Shown here: in pieces, positions 43,538 to 53,895 of the stretch
Layout: the number at the start of each line of letters is the position of its first letter
Numbering within the stretch: the first letter of the stretch is position 1
Origin: Vibrio hepatarius
GTDB lineage: Bacteria; Pseudomonadota; Gammaproteobacteria; Enterobacterales; Vibrionaceae
DNA length: 64,000 bases
Direction of reading: 5' to 3'
Assembly (NCBI RefSeq): GCF_001274785.1
Contig: NZ_LHPI01000001.1
Coordinates: 496,001 to 560,000 of the forward strand
Notes under the pieces: model-generated
Databases searched by the model: none
The model's input: the letters and a program-made list of their open reading frames with translations, nothing else
What the model was told of the DNA's origin: nothing
Made by a program: the position numbers and the translations under genes

Positions 43538-43945
43538 TTAGCGGTTTAGAGCACCACAACGCTCAGGCTGATAAACGACATCGACAATTTCGATCGTTTT
43601 AGTTTGTTTGTTCGGCATCGGCCAAGCGAGCTGTTGACCAACAGATAGCCCAATAAGCGCACTACCAACAGGAGCAAAGATAGACACATCATCACTGCTT
43701 TTTAGCTCTGAAGGATAGACCAATGTTTTTGTCATGGTCTTGTCGCTGTCGGTAAACTTAAACACTACCGTTGAATTCATGGTGACCACGTTTGGTGGCA
43801 TTTCATTCGGCTCAAGCACCGTAGCACGATCCAGCTCCGCATCCAGTTGGACAAGATCGCTTGCTAGGTTAGGCATCTTATCTAGCAACGCGGTAATTCT
43901 GTTCATGTCTAGACTAGAAATGTAGATCGAGTTGTTATCAGACAT
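43538..43945 (-). CDS. rnk: Regulator of nucleoside diphosphate kinase (GreA/B C-terminal family)
   Basis: Cytosolic protein of 135 residues of the Rnk family. A short N-terminal helical part (about 1-45) is followed by a GreA/GreB C-terminal FKBP-like domain (about 52-130: NSTVVFKFTDSDKTMTKTLV, then IFAPVGSALIGLSVGQQLAW). It lacks the long GreA coiled coil. Rnk proteins bind RNA polymerase and influence nucleotide pools. A small hairpin with a T-rich tail lies in its leader at 43967-43989. Confidence 0.88.
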   Translation of the reverse strand: MSDNNSIYISSLDMNRITALLDKMPNLASDLVQLDAELDRATVLEPNEMPPNVVTMNSTVVFKFTDSDKTMTKTLVYPSELKSSDDVSIFAPVGSALIGLSVGQQLAWPMPNKQTKTIEIVDVVYQPERCGALNR

Positions 43946-44204
43946 TTTGAAACTCCCAAATAAAAGGCCGCCTCATAAAATGGGACGGCTTCATATCTGT
44001 ATCAATGTATAAATTGCATGACAAATTTGTGTCATACAAACCAAAGTTTTGATTCTAGTTCTTATGCAACACGTTTGCCAGCAAAAGATATTTATTGAGT
44101 TAGTAGAAACTTTTACTGCTGAGAAGTGTTAACCAGCGCTCAATGACGGTGACGCGGAAATATTGTATAACGGGCTAACTCAGTCACTGAATCGAATCAT
44201 CGTC

Positions 44205-44912
44205 ATGGAAGACAGTTTAACCATCAGAGCCTACAGCAAACAGCGTCGTGGGCATGCGCATTCACATCATCAATTGGTATTGCCAATTCTTGGTTCAATC
44301 AATATCGAGCTTGAAGGCTATCAAGGCAAAGTGTCGGTAGGTGAGTGCGTGGTGATTCAGTCTGGTCAGTTTCATCATTTCAGAGCGAATGAAGCGGCGC
44401 GATTTATTGTCTCCGACTTAAACACTTTGCCTGAAAACCTATTGAGCATGGAGTCTTTGGTTTTTCCGATTTCTAGCCCACTGAGAAGTTACCTTTCTTT
44501 TATTGAACAACAATTGGAACACCGAGTTGACCGCTCTATAGAGAATGCGATGGTGGTGATGTTTTCCATGTTGTTGGCACAGCAGCAAGCAGACGAACAA
44601 CTTGACCCGCGTATTCGTGCCGCTATCCAGCATATTCAAAATGACCTTTCTCTTCATTTTGTGATTGAAGACTTAGCCAAATTGGCGTGTTTGAGTCCGA
44701 CCCAGTTTAAAAAGCTATTTCGCCAAGCTTGCGGAACAAGTGTACTCCAGTATGTGACCAAGCAGAGAATGGAAAAAGCCAAAGCGCTGTTAACACACAC
44801 TGATATGCCTGTTCAGTTAATTGCGGAGCAGGTTGGCTACAACGATATGTCTGCGTTTAGCCGACGTTTTTCCGCCTTTTTTGGTCGCTCTCCTCGTCAA
44901 ATTCGCAGTTAA
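44205..44912 (+). CDS. AraC-family transcriptional regulator
   Basis: Regulator of 235 residues from the ATG at 44205. A TTG at 44163 preceded by CGGAAA would extend it to 249 residues and cannot be excluded. The N-terminal cupin-like domain has GHAHSHHQLVLPILGSINIE and SGQFHHFRAN. The C-terminal AraC DNA-binding domain has two helix-turn-helices (EDLAKLACLSPTQFKKLFRQ and the signature LIAEQVGYNDMSAFSRRFSA). It lies just upstream of an EamA-type transporter on the same strand, a common pairing in which the regulator controls the transporter. Confidence 0.9.
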   Translation: MEDSLTIRAYSKQRRGHAHSHHQLVLPILGSINIELEGYQGKVSVGECVVIQSGQFHHFRANEAARFIVSDLNTLPENLLSMESLVFPISSPLRSYLSFIEQQLEHRVDRSIENAMVVMFSMLLAQQQADEQLDPRIRAAIQHIQNDLSLHFVIEDLAKLACLSPTQFKKLFRQACGTSVLQYVTKQRMEKAKALLTHTDMPVQLIAEQVGYNDMSAFSRRFSAFFGRSPRQIRS

Positions 44913-45011
44913 TTGAGTCTGCTTAAACAAACATGGCGTCTTATCTGCAAAGTATTTAAGTTGAAATTTGATTAACCTTGACGTTAGAAATTGACGAGCT
45001 CAGGGATCAAA

Positions 45012-45953
45012 ATGAAGCATCAAATAACCAATCACAAAGCAGAAGCTTATGGAATCAGTGCAATTTTGTTTGCGTCTTTGTTGTGGGGAACAACAGGGAC
45101 GGCAGCTTCGTTTGCTCCGTCAATTAGTCCACTCGCTGTCGGTGCTTTTTCAATGGGAGTCGGCGGGCTGTTGCTGGCTGTCGTTGCTTTTCGAAACCTT
45201 GCAAGAGAACGCAGGCTGATAGCCGCAAACTTTAAAATTCTACTGTTTGGAGCACTGGCATTAGCGGTTTATCCAATGGCATTTTATAGCTCGATGCGGT
45301 TATCTGGTGTAGCGATTGGTACGGTCGTTTCCATCGCAAGTGCACCATTTTTTGTCGCTGCTCTAGAGCACCTTTTTAGCAAAAATAATCAAATTGACCG
45401 ACGCTGGGTTTATAGCTTGTTATTAGGTACGGTTGGTATAGCTTTACTCACGTTCGCCGAGCCAGTGAGCCAAGTCGCTGAAGAGACGAATTATCACTAT
45501 CTAGGCATTGCTCTTGGTTTGATTGCTGGGTTGTCATACGCGCTTTATGCTTGGGCAGCGAAGGAGTTGATTACTCATGGCGTCAGCTCAACCTCTGCGA
45601 TGGGCAGTATTTTTGGCTGCGGTGCGATGTTATTGCTGCCGACATTGTTATTTACGGGTGAGAACTTATTTGCAACCGCCACCAATACTGCAGTGGTGCT
45701 CTATATGGCACTGATCCCGATGTTTATTGGTTACGTGTGTTTTGGTTACGGTTTAAGAGTGGTTGCTGCCAGTAAGGCGAGCTTGCTGACTTTGTTTGAA
45801 CCAGCGGTAGCAGCAGTGTTTGCGGTGATTGTGGTCGGTGAGCATATTGCGGTTTCTGGCTGGGTAGGTGTGTTGCTGATCATGGGGTGCTTGTTTCTTC
45901 AAGCATATAAACCAGCTCCCAATAAATCAGAGGCCAATGAGGTTACTTGTTAA
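45012..45953 (+). CDS. DMT-superfamily (EamA) transporter
   Basis: Inner-membrane transporter of 313 residues with ten hydrophobic segments in two EamA repeats (AILFASLLWGTTGTAASFAP at the start of the first, GIALGLIAGLSYALYAWAAK in the second). The ATG at 45012 has AGGGA 5 nt upstream and is preferred to the open TTG at 44991. Substrate unknown, with metabolite or amino-acid export common in this family. Its last 11 bp overlap the convergent hydroxymethylglutaryl-CoA lyase gene. Confidence 0.9.
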   Translation: MKHQITNHKAEAYGISAILFASLLWGTTGTAASFAPSISPLAVGAFSMGVGGLLLAVVAFRNLARERRLIAANFKILLFGALALAVYPMAFYSSMRLSGVAIGTVVSIASAPFFVAALEHLFSKNNQIDRRWVYSLLLGTVGIALLTFAEPVSQVAEETNYHYLGIALGLIAGLSYALYAWAAKELITHGVSSTSAMGSIFGCGAMLLLPTLLFTGENLFATATNTAVVLYMALIPMFIGYVCFGYGLRVVAASKASLLTLFEPAVAAVFAVIVVGEHIAVSGWVGVLLIMGCLFLQAYKPAPNKSEANEVTC

Positions 45954-46854
45954 GTGCGCGTAGCGCCAGCGAGACTTTAGAGGTTGGTTGGCGCTTGAGT
46001 TCATCGCTGATCTGCCAACCCGAACGAGCCACTTGTTGTAAATCGACACCAGTATGGATATTTAACCCTTGACACAAGTAGAGCACATCTTCGGTGGCTA
46101 CGTTTCCCGATGAACCGTGAGCGTAAGGGCAGCCACCTAGGCCAGCGACACTGCTATCCACCACGCTGATCCCCATCTGTAGCGCTTGATAAATGTTAGC
46201 AAGAGCCTGTCCCCAGGTATCATGAAAGTGCACCGCGAGCTGACTTGCTGGCACTTGAGTCATCAATGCTTCTAGCATGCGCGCGACTTTAACTGGTGTG
46301 CCTGTGCCTATGGTGTCGCCGAGCGAAATTTCATAGCAGCCTAAGTCGAGCAATGCTCTTGCTACTTTGGCGACATTGTCAGGATGAGTGGGGCCTTCAT
46401 AAGGGCAGTCAATCACACAAGAGAGATAGCCACGCACTGGGATATTCTTTGCTTTAGCTTGTTCAATCACAGGAGCAAACCGCTCGATGCTTTCTTCAAT
46501 CGAGCAATTAATATTGTGGTGGCAAAACCCTTGCGAGGCGGACGTAAACACGGCGACTTGGTTCGCATTCGCTTTCAGAGCTTTCTCAAATCCAACGAGA
46601 TTCGGGGTCAGAGCAGAATAGATGACATTGGGTTCACGGTTGATTGCCGACATTACTTCATACGAATCCGCCATTTGAGGCACCCACTTGGCAGAGACAA
46701 ACGAACCCGCTTCGATGTGTTTTAAACCCGATGCGGACAAGTTGTTTATCAACTCAACTTTTGCCTGCGTCGAGACGGAGTTTTCATTTTGGAGACCATC
46801 GCGAGCACCGACTTCAACAATGGTGACCGAGTCAGGCAATGCTTGATTAGCCAT
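45943..46854 (-). CDS. liuE: Hydroxymethylglutaryl-CoA lyase
   Basis: Last enzyme of leucine breakdown: HMG-CoA to acetyl-CoA plus acetoacetate. 303 residues with a TIM-barrel HMGL-like domain. The N-terminal EVGARDGLQNE, the metal-binding HFHDTWGQAL and the signature SSVAGLGGCPYAHGSSGNVA with its catalytic Cys are intact. It overlaps the 3' end of the hydratase gene by 8 bp. In typical liu operons a biotin-carboxylase subunit gene (liuD) precedes this gene, and here it is missing. Confidence 0.95.
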   Translation of the reverse strand: MANQALPDSVTIVEVGARDGLQNENSVSTQAKVELINNLSASGLKHIEAGSFVSAKWVPQMADSYEVMSAINREPNVIYSALTPNLVGFEKALKANANQVAVFTSASQGFCHHNINCSIEESIERFAPVIEQAKAKNIPVRGYLSCVIDCPYEGPTHPDNVAKVARALLDLGCYEISLGDTIGTGTPVKVARMLEALMTQVPASQLAVHFHDTWGQALANIYQALQMGISVVDSSVAGLGGCPYAHGSSGNVATEDVLYLCQGLNIHTGVDLQQVARSGWQISDELKRQPTSKVSLALRALNK

Positions 46855-47665
46855 TGTCTGGATGTCCTTTCTGCCACACAGGCGTACGTTTTTCCAAGAA
46901 CGCGTTTAAGCCTTCTTGCCCTTGTTCCGAAACACGGACTTGGGCAATAAGCTCGCTGGTGTAGTCAATGAGTTTGGCGTTGATGGGTTGCTCGCTACAG
47001 TGGTGAATCAGCTCTTTGGCGCTGCTCATCGCCGCAGGACTATTGGCCAACACCAAACCAACGAATTTGGACAGCGTTGCCTCTGCGGTGTTGGTAGTGG
47101 TAAGGTGATGAACAATGCCCATTTGCTGAGCTTGTTCGGCATCAAAAGATTCTGCGGTCAACATATAGCGCCGCGCTAAACGAGCCCCCATCGTTCGACA
47201 GACATAAGGCGCAATAGTAGCAGGGACCAAGCCTAGTTTGACTTCACTCAAACAAAAACTGGCTTCGATATCGGCAAGGGCAATGTCACAACAACAAATT
47301 AACCCAAGTGCGCCACCAAACGCGCAGCCGTGGACATAAACGATGGTTGGGTGAGGGAAGGTATCGAGGAGTTTCATTAAATGCGCGAGCTGTGCAGCAT
47401 CATCAACGTTGTGCTGTTGATCTTGCTGCGCCATGGAGCGCATCCAGTTGAGATCAGCGCCAGCGGAGAAATGCTTTCCGTTACCACGTAACAATAAACA
47501 ACGCACGTTCGCTGCGTTTGACAGCCTTTCCAACTCAGAAATCAACTGCTGAATTAAGTCGGCGTCGAACGCATTATGCTTATCGCTTCGATTGAGCGTC
47601 AATGTTGCCACCCCGTTCTTATCGACTGAACTGAGCAAATCTCCGTGGTGAATTTGTCCTTCCAT
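46847..47665 (-). CDS. liuC: Methylglutaconyl-CoA hydratase (enoyl-CoA hydratase family)
   Basis: Crotonase-fold enzyme of 272 residues, probably hydrating 3-methylglutaconyl-CoA to HMG-CoA. The oxyanion-hole stretches GKHFSAGADLNWM and GCAFGGALGLICCCDIA are visible. The second catalytic Glu is in LSEVKLGLVPA, while the first position is Gly, as in many AUH/LiuC proteins. A GTG at 47680 overlapping the liuB stop is possible, but the ATG at 47665 with AGGAG 7 nt upstream is preferred. Confidence 0.9.
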   Translation of the reverse strand: MEGQIHHGDLLSSVDKNGVATLTLNRSDKHNAFDADLIQQLISELERLSNAANVRCLLLRGNGKHFSAGADLNWMRSMAQQDQQHNVDDAAQLAHLMKLLDTFPHPTIVYVHGCAFGGALGLICCCDIALADIEASFCLSEVKLGLVPATIAPYVCRTMGARLARRYMLTAESFDAEQAQQMGIVHHLTTTNTAEATLSKFVGLVLANSPAAMSSAKELIHHCSEQPINAKLIDYTSELIAQVRVSEQGQEGLNAFLEKRTPVWQKGHPDNG

Positions 47666-47676
47666 TGCTTTACTCC

Positions 47677-49281
47677 TCACATTCGGAAGATGCCGAATTC
47701 GCTGGTTTGGATCGGTGCGTTGAGTGCGGCCTTCAACGCTTGTGAAAGCACCTTTCTCGTGTCTTTCGGGTCGAGGATGCCGTCATCCCATAGCCGAGCG
47801 CTAGCGTAATAAGGGTGGCCTTGTCGGTTATACAGTTCAACGATAGATTGCTTAAATGCTTGCTGCTCTTCGTCATTCCAACGGTTCCCACTGCGTTGCA
47901 ATACCTCGCCTTTAACTTGAGTGAGTACCCCCGCGGCTTGTTCGCCACCCATGACCGATATCCGCGCGTTTGGCCACATCCACATCATGGTTGGGTCGTA
48001 AGCCCGACCACACATGCCGTAGTTTCCTGCACCATACGAGCCACCAATGATGATGGTGAACTTTGGCACATCCGCACACGCAACTGCCATAACAAGCTTC
48101 GCGCCGTGTTTTGCAATCCCGCCTTCTTCGTACTTTTTACCGACCATAAATCCGGTGATGTTTTGTAGAAAGAGTAGTGGGATTTTTCGTTTCGCGCATA
48201 ACTCAATAAAGTGCGCGCCTTTTTGTGCAGATTCCGAAAACAAGATGCCGTTGTTGGCGACAATACCGATCAATTGTCCTTCCAATCGTGCAAAACCGCA
48301 GACTAAAGTGGACCCATACAAGGCCTTAAATTCATCAAAATCTGAACCATCGACCAACCTTGCGATAATCTCACGCACATCAAATGAGAGCCGAAGATCG
48401 GCGTTGACGATGCCGTATAACTCGTCGGCGTCATATTGCGGTTTGTCGAACTTTGCGGGCGTCTCACCAATATTTGCAGTGTTAGTATTGGTGATGGCTT
48501 GTCTTGCCAGTTCCAGCGCGTGGCGTTCATCCTGAGCATAGTAATCTGCAACGCCTGACTTTTTGCAGTGAACATCTGCGCCGCCTAACTCTTCTTCGGT
48601 CACGACTTCACCAGTAGCGGCTTTTACCAATGGTGGACCGGCGAGAAAGATAGTGCCTTGCTGTTTTACGATGATTGATACGTCAGCCATAGCGGGGATA
48701 TACGCTCCGCCAGCGGTACACAAACCAAGTACCACCGCAATTTGTGGAATACCTTGCGCAGACATGCGTGCCTGATTAAAAAAGATGCGGCCAAAATGGT
48801 CTTTGTCTGGAAAAACTTCGGATTGGTGGGGCAGATTAGCGCCGCCGGAATCAACCAAATAGATACATGGCAGGTGACAACGTTGGGCAATTTCCTGTGC
48901 TCGCAGATGCTTTTTGACGGTAAGCGGGTAATAGGTTCCACCTTTGACCGAAGGATCGTTGGCGAGCACCATACAGTCGATACCGTTGACTTTGCCTATG
49001 CCCGCGACAACGCCTGCACACGGGATAGATTCGTCATACACTTGCCACGCTGCAAACTGGCCAATTTCAAGGAAATCTGAATCGCTATCCAGTAACGCCG
49101 CAATACGTTCCCTGACGGGCAATTTGCCCTTTGCGCGCTGTCTTGCAATCGCTTTTTCACCGCCGCCTTGCTTGATCGTCGCAATGTCACTGTGCAGGTT
49201 TTTGACCAGCTCAGACATATGTTGATGATTCTTATGGTATAGCGGGGAGTCGGTGTTGATTTTTGTTTGTATGATCGCCAT
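47677..49281 (-). CDS. liuB: Methylcrotonyl-CoA carboxylase carboxyltransferase (beta) subunit
   Basis: Carboxyltransferase of 534 residues that transfers CO2 from biotin to 3-methylcrotonyl-CoA in leucine catabolism. Landmarks are [20 protein letters not shown], the acyl-CoA site [34 protein letters not shown] and [20 protein letters not shown]. The start at 49281 (MAIIQTKIN) has a GAGGTG site. The frame is open about 160 nt further upstream but without family similarity. The partner biotin-carboxylase/biotin-carrier subunit (LiuD) is not encoded in this window. Confidence 0.95.
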   Translation of the reverse strand: MAIIQTKINTDSPLYHKNHQHMSELVKNLHSDIATIKQGGGEKAIARQRAKGKLPVRERIAALLDSDSDFLEIGQFAAWQVYDESIPCAGVVAGIGKVNGIDCMVLANDPSVKGGTYYPLTVKKHLRAQEIAQRCHLPCIYLVDSGGANLPHQSEVFPDKDHFGRIFFNQARMSAQGIPQIAVVLGLCTAGGAYIPAMADVSIIVKQQGTIFLAGPPLVKAATGEVVTEEELGGADVHCKKSGVADYYAQDERHALELARQAITNTNTANIGETPAKFDKPQYDADELYGIVNADLRLSFDVREIIARLVDGSDFDEFKALYGSTLVCGFARLEGQLIGIVANNGILFSESAQKGAHFIELCAKRKIPLLFLQNITGFMVGKKYEEGGIAKHGAKLVMAVACADVPKFTIIIGGSYGAGNYGMCGRAYDPTMMWMWPNARISVMGGEQAAGVLTQVKGEVLQRSGNRWNDEEQQAFKQSIVELYNRQGHPYYASARLWDDGILDPKDTRKVLSQALKAALNAPIQTSEFGIFRM

Positions 49282-49291
49282 AGACACCTCG

Positions 49292-50461
49292 TTAACGAGA
49301 CTCATCAAACAGTTCACGGCCGATAAGCATACGGCGAATTTCAGAAGTACCAGCGCCAATCTCGTACAACTTAGCGTCACGCAGCAAACGTCCGGCTGGG
49401 TACTCGTTGGTATAGCCGTTACCACCAAGCAGCTGAATGGCATCCAACGCCAATTGGGTTGCTAACTCAGCCGAATAAAGAATCGCGCCTGCTGCGTCTT
49501 TACGGTTGGCTTCGCCGCGATCGCAAGCCGCTGCAACCGCGTAGACATACGCCCGCGCTGCGTTACTTTTGGTGTACATATCGGCGACTTTTGCTTGAAC
49601 TAGTTGGAACTCGCCAATCGCACGACCAAACTGTTTGCGGCTATGCACATAAGGCACCACCAGATCTAAGCACGCCTGCATAATGCCAAGCGGTCCACCA
49701 GCAAGCACAACGCGCTCATAATCGAGGCCACTCATTAACACCGCGACGCCTTGGTTGACTTTGCCGAGAACATTATCTTTGGAGACGGGGCAGTCTTTGA
49801 ACACCAGCTCACAGGTGTTTGAGCCACGCATTCCCAACTTGTCGAGCTTTTGCGCGCAGGAGAAACACGCTTCGGACTTATCGACGATAAAGGCCGTAAT
49901 GCCGTGCGCACCGTCATCTGGCTCTGTTTTGGCGTACACAACCACCACATCCGCGTCTGGACCATTGGTAATCCACATTTTTGAACCGTTGAGCAGGTAA
50001 TGATCGCCGTTTTGGGTGGCTTTTAATTGCATGCTAATTACGTCTGAGCCCGCGTTGGCTTCGCTCATCGCCAGTGCGCCTACCCAAGAACCATCGACTA
50101 ATTTCGGCAAGTACTTGGTTTTTTGTTCTTCATTGCCATTTCTGGCGATTTGGCTTGCGCACAAGTTAGAGTGAGCACCGTAGCTGAGACCAATCGATGC
50201 TGATGCTCGGCTGATCTCTTCCATCGCGATCACGTGGGCCAAATAACCCATGCCCGCGCCACCATATTGCTCGTCAATGGTCACGCCCAACATGCCCATT
50301 TCGCCGAGCGTTGACCACAAATGGTAGGGGAAAAGGTTGTCTTGGTCGATTTGATCGGCAATGGGCGCAATGGTGTCACGAGCAAACGCGTTTACGTGAT
50401 CTCTTAGTAGATCAATCGATTCTCCAAGCCCGAAGTTGAGTTGAGTATAGTGAGCCAGCAT
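49292..50461 (-). CDS. liuA: Isovaleryl-CoA dehydrogenase
   Basis: FAD acyl-CoA dehydrogenase of 389 residues converting isovaleryl-CoA to 3-methylcrotonyl-CoA. Family signatures are [36 protein letters not shown], and [19 protein letters not shown], whose Glu matches the catalytic base of isovaleryl-CoA dehydrogenases. The C-terminus has the flavin-binding [20 protein letters not shown] and [18 protein letters not shown]. It follows liuR and precedes liuB by 10 nt in the same operon. Confidence 0.95.
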   Translation of the reverse strand: MLAHYTQLNFGLGESIDLLRDHVNAFARDTIAPIADQIDQDNLFPYHLWSTLGEMGMLGVTIDEQYGGAGMGYLAHVIAMEEISRASASIGLSYGAHSNLCASQIARNGNEEQKTKYLPKLVDGSWVGALAMSEANAGSDVISMQLKATQNGDHYLLNGSKMWITNGPDADVVVVYAKTEPDDGAHGITAFIVDKSEACFSCAQKLDKLGMRGSNTCELVFKDCPVSKDNVLGKVNQGVAVLMSGLDYERVVLAGGPLGIMQACLDLVVPYVHSRKQFGRAIGEFQLVQAKVADMYTKSNAARAYVYAVAAACDRGEANRKDAAGAILYSAELATQLALDAIQLLGGNGYTNEYPAGRLLRDAKLYEIGAGTSEIRRMLIGRELFDESR

Positions 50462-50560
50462 AGTGCTTCCCTCATAACCACATCAGTGTCGTTAAGTCGT
50501 TGCAATCGGTATGCGTAACAAATTCTGTGATGCTTAACGTTGGGAAACGAAGCGTGTTGT

Positions 50561-50938
50561 TTAACTGGCTTTGGCGTGTTTTAGAGCTTCTTCACAACGT
50601 TCACGAGCCGCTGCTAGCTCATCCAACACAACGCGGATATCTTCCAGTTGACGTTTCAGTACCGCTTCTTTTTCATCAATGATGTTAAGCATTTTAATTA
50701 GCTGAGTTTCACCTTGGTGAGTGTCGTACAGAGCAAACAATTCTTTAATTTCTGCCAGTGAGAAGCCCAGTCTTTTACCGCGTAGGATCAGCTTCAAACG
50801 CACTTTGTCACGGCGTTGATAAATACGCATGCTGCCTTTGCGCTCGGGTTGAATCAGACCTACGTCCTCGTAAAAGCGAATGCTGCGGGTCGTAATGTCA
50901 AACTCTTTGGCTAAGTCACTAATCTTGAAGGTTTCCAC
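50561..50938 (-). CDS. liuR: MerR-family regulator of branched-chain catabolism
   Basis: MerR-type DNA-binding protein of 125 residues. It has an N-terminal winged helix (KISDLAKEFDITTRSIRFYE and GLIQPERKGSMRIY), a dimerisation helix (GFSLAEIKELFALYDTHQGE) and a C-terminal coiled coil. It resembles LiuR, which represses or activates liu and related operons in gammaproteobacteria. It sits at the head of the liuA-B-C-E operon and is divergent from the valine operon. Two ACGTAAACGT-like sites lie in between. Confidence 0.88.
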   Translation of the reverse strand: METFKISDLAKEFDITTRSIRFYEDVGLIQPERKGSMRIYQRRDKVRLKLILRGKRLGFSLAEIKELFALYDTHQGETQLIKMLNIIDEKEAVLKRQLEDIRVVLDELAAARERCEEALKHAKAS

Positions 50939-51000
50939 TCGCTAACATTCTCCAACTTATCGCTAAGGCTTCAATAAAAAGGATGTAAACAATCTGTTTC

Positions 51001-51045
51001 TTTACGTTTACGTAAATGTTAGTGCTATGCTTACGTAAACGTCAA
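51001..51045. promoter_or_regulatory. Two LiuR-like operators in the divergent promoter
   Basis: TTTACGTTTACGTAAA (51001-51016) and CTTACGTAAACGTCAA (51030-51045) share the core TTACGT(t/a)(t/a)ACGT and are arranged about 29 bp apart between liuR and the thiolase-led operon. ACGTAAACG-type palindromes are the reported LiuR recognition pattern. Assignment by context. Confidence 0.6.
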
Positions 51046-51161
51046 GAAATTAGCCGTGGAGTGAACAGCAGCGTCTAAGTCGTAGTGGTCGATGTCATCG
51101 CCTGACATCAGTAGGAGAGCAGAACAAAAGAGCTGTTGTCATTCTGTATGAGGTTTATGTC

Positions 51162-52373
51162 ATGCAAGACAAAGATATCTGGATTGTTGCCGCGAAACGT
51201 ACGCCAATCGGGCGTTTTCAAGGATTATTGTCTGAGCTTTCTGCGCCGCAATTGGGTTCAGCGGCGATTAAAGCGACCTTAGAAGCGTCCGGCCTTTCTG
51301 CAAAATGTGTCGACGAAGTGTACATGGGTTGCGTGTTGCCAGCAGGGTGCGGGCAAGCACCTGCACGCCAAGCCTCGTTAGGTGCAGGGCTACCCGACTT
51401 TGTTGGGTGTACAACGGTAAACAAGGTGTGTGGCTCGGGCATGAAGTCGGTGATGTTGGTGAGTGATTTAATCCAAGCCGGAACCTTTCAGTGCGCGATT
51501 GCTGGTGGCATGGAAAGTATGACCAACGCGCCATACCTGCTTAAAGAAGCCCGCAGCGGAATGCGTATGGGCCATAAAACGACGTATGACCATATGTTTC
51601 TTGATGGCTTGCAAGACGCTTATGAAGGCGAGTTGATGGGCGTTTATGGTCAGCAGATTGCCGACAAACTCGGTTTTACCCGTGAGCAAATGGATGAATG
51701 GGCGAGTATGTCGGTGCAACGAGCATTAGAAGCGCAAAACCGCAATCTATTTGCCGAAGAATTGGCCTCACTTGAGTTATCAAACGGCGAATCACTCGAT
51801 TACGATGAGATCCCGCGCTCAGTCGATATCAACAAAATTCCCCACTTACGAGCCGCATTCGCCAAAGACGGCTCTGTGACCGCGGCAAACTCCAGTGCTA
51901 TCGCTGATGGTGCGGCTGCGCTGTTACTCATGTCTGCAGAATACGCTCAGCACCACGGTTTGAAGCCACTAGCTATCATCAAAGGCCATACTACTCACGC
52001 CCGAACGCCCGCTGAATTTACGCTCGCCCCGGTTTATGCCGTGGAGCAGCTGCTTTCGGACTTAGATTGGACGCTGGATGAGATTGATCTTTGGGAGATC
52101 AACGAAGCCTTCGCTGTTGTTGCACAAATTGCGGTGAAACATCTGGGGCTGGAGAGTGAAAAGGTCAACGTCAAAGGTGGCGCTTGTGCGCTAGGTCACC
52201 CGATTGGGGCAAGTGGCGCGAGAATATTGGTCACATTGATTCACAGTTTAAGGCAACTGCAGGCGTTAGGTGTGGATGGCGTGGCTGAGAACAAACGCAG
52301 AGTGCGAGGCATTGCTTCACTGTGTATTGGTGGCGGTGAGGCAACCGCAATGGGTATTGAAATTCCGGTATGA
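51162..52373 (+). CDS. Acetyl-CoA C-acyltransferase (thiolase)
   Basis: Thiolase of 403 residues, acting in beta-ketoacyl-CoA cleavage. The active Cys is in [14 protein letters not shown], the His in [17 protein letters not shown], and the second Cys in [24 protein letters not shown] is also present. Being first in the valine/isoleucine operon, it probably cleaves 2-methylacetoacetyl-CoA or acetoacetyl-CoA from branched-chain degradation. The last codon overlaps the first possible start of the next gene (ATGA). Confidence 0.93.
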   Translation: MQDKDIWIVAAKRTPIGRFQGLLSELSAPQLGSAAIKATLEASGLSAKCVDEVYMGCVLPAGCGQAPARQASLGAGLPDFVGCTTVNKVCGSGMKSVMLVSDLIQAGTFQCAIAGGMESMTNAPYLLKEARSGMRMGHKTTYDHMFLDGLQDAYEGELMGVYGQQIADKLGFTREQMDEWASMSVQRALEAQNRNLFAEELASLELSNGESLDYDEIPRSVDINKIPHLRAAFAKDGSVTAANSSAIADGAAALLLMSAEYAQHHGLKPLAIIKGHTTHARTPAEFTLAPVYAVEQLLSDLDWTLDEIDLWEINEAFAVVAQIAVKHLGLESEKVNVKGGACALGHPIGASGARILVTLIHSLRQLQALGVDGVAENKRRVRGIASLCIGGGEATAMGIEIPV

Positions 52374-52393
52374 GAAGAAAGAAGGAAATCACT

Positions 52394-53887
52394 ATGACGC
52401 AGTCAGTTCCACTGTATATCGATGGCGAGTTCTGTCAGTCGAAAAGCGACCAATGGATTGAAGTGACCAATCCTGCGACCAACCAATCTATTGCTCAATT
52501 GCCGTGTGCAACGGACGAGGAAATGGAGCGAGCGATAAACAGTGCAACGCAGGCATTTGTCAGTTGGAAGCAGGTTGCAGTTTCTGACCGAGCGCGTGTG
52601 ATGTTCAAGTATCAGCATTTACTCAAAGAGCACCATGATGAATTGGCGCAGTTACTGTCTCAAGAGACAGGTAAAATCACTTTGGACGCCAAAGGGGACG
52701 TTTGGCGTGGAATCGAAGTAGTAGAACAAGCGGCCAATATCGCCTCAAACATGATGGGAGAGACGGTCGAAAACGTCGCATCCGATATCGATACTTACTC
52801 ACTGATTCAGCCGCTGGGTGTGTGCTGTGGTATTACACCGTTTAACTTTCCTGCGATGATTCCTTTGTGGATGTTCCCACTCGCGATTGCCGCGGGCAAT
52901 ACCTTTGTACTGAAACCATCGGAGCAAGTGCCGCTGACCTCGATGCGTTTAGCGGAGCTATTTGAGCAAGCAGGCGCACCTAAAGGAGTGTTACAGGTAG
53001 TGCATGGTGGTAAGTCGCAGGTGGATTTTCTTCTCGAGCATTCTGCGATTCGCGCCGTCTCATTTGTCGGCTCTGTACCTGTCGCGCAGTACATCTATCA
53101 TCGTGGCACTAGTTACAACAAGCGAGTTCAGGCGTTTGCCGGGGCAAAAAATCATATGGTTGTCATGCCAGATGCCAACAAAAATCAAGTCATAAGTAAT
53201 CTGGTTGGCTCATCGGTTGGTGCTGCAGGCCAACGCTGTATGGCAATTTCTGTTGCGGTGTTTGTCGGTAGCGCGAAAGAGTGGATCAGTGATCTCCAAG
53301 TTGAAATGGCCAAAATGAAGCCTGGAGCGTGGAACGACGAAGGCGCGGCGTATGGTCCGCTGATCAGCCAGCAAGCCAAAGAGCGAGTGCTTAGCTTGAT
53401 TGAAGAGGGTAAAGCACAAGGAGCAGTATGTGAGCTTGATGGTAGCCAATGTCAGGTCGATGGACTGCCAGATGGTAACTGGGTTGGCCCGACACTGTTT
53501 AGCGGGGTAACGACGGATATGTCGATTTACCAACAAGAGATCTTTGGCCCTGTCTTGGTATGTTTGGAAGTGGAGACACTTGAGGAAGCGATCGCGCTTA
53601 TCAATAACAATCCTTATGGCAACGGAACCTCCATTTTTACCGCGAATGGGGCAGCAGCGCGTAAATATCAACATGAAATTCAGGTAGGGCAAGTGGGGAT
53701 TAATGTGCCGATTCCGGTGCCTTTACCATTCTTTTCATTTACGGGTTGGCGAGGCAGTTTCTACGGCGATTTACACGCCTATGGTAAGCAGGCTGTGCGC
53801 TTTTACACCGAAACTAAAACCGTCACCGCTCGCTGGTTTGAAGATGACATTCCAACCGGACCAAACCTGAGTATCCATTTGCGATAG
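52394..53887 (+). CDS. mmsA: Methylmalonate-semialdehyde dehydrogenase (CoA-acylating)
   Basis: CoA-dependent aldehyde dehydrogenase of 497 residues, converting methylmalonate semialdehyde to propionyl-CoA in valine degradation. Landmarks are [49 protein letters not shown] and the catalytic [17 protein letters not shown] (Cys). The family-typical [20 protein letters not shown] is near the C-terminus. The ATG at 52394 with AAGGAAA is preferred over the ATG at 52370 that overlaps the thiolase stop codon. Confidence 0.96.
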   Translation: MTQSVPLYIDGEFCQSKSDQWIEVTNPATNQSIAQLPCATDEEMERAINSATQAFVSWKQVAVSDRARVMFKYQHLLKEHHDELAQLLSQETGKITLDAKGDVWRGIEVVEQAANIASNMMGETVENVASDIDTYSLIQPLGVCCGITPFNFPAMIPLWMFPLAIAAGNTFVLKPSEQVPLTSMRLAELFEQAGAPKGVLQVVHGGKSQVDFLLEHSAIRAVSFVGSVPVAQYIYHRGTSYNKRVQAFAGAKNHMVVMPDANKNQVISNLVGSSVGAAGQRCMAISVAVFVGSAKEWISDLQVEMAKMKPGAWNDEGAAYGPLISQQAKERVLSLIEEGKAQGAVCELDGSQCQVDGLPDGNWVGPTLFSGVTTDMSIYQQEIFGPVLVCLEVETLEEAIALINNNPYGNGTSIFTANGAAARKYQHEIQVGQVGINVPIPVPLPFFSFTGWRGSFYGDLHAYGKQAVRFYTETKTVTARWFEDDIPTGPNLSIHLR

Positions 53888-53895
53888 GAGGTTGT

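Noticed and set aside
47733..50000. Overlapping frames of 70-160 codons inside liuA and liuB on both strands
   Set aside because: The GC-richer liu genes leave long alternative frames open by chance. The enzymes themselves show complete family motifs.
53210..53692. Minus-strand frame of 160 codons inside mmsA
   Set aside because: It is antisense to the conserved catalytic region, with no recognisable protein features.
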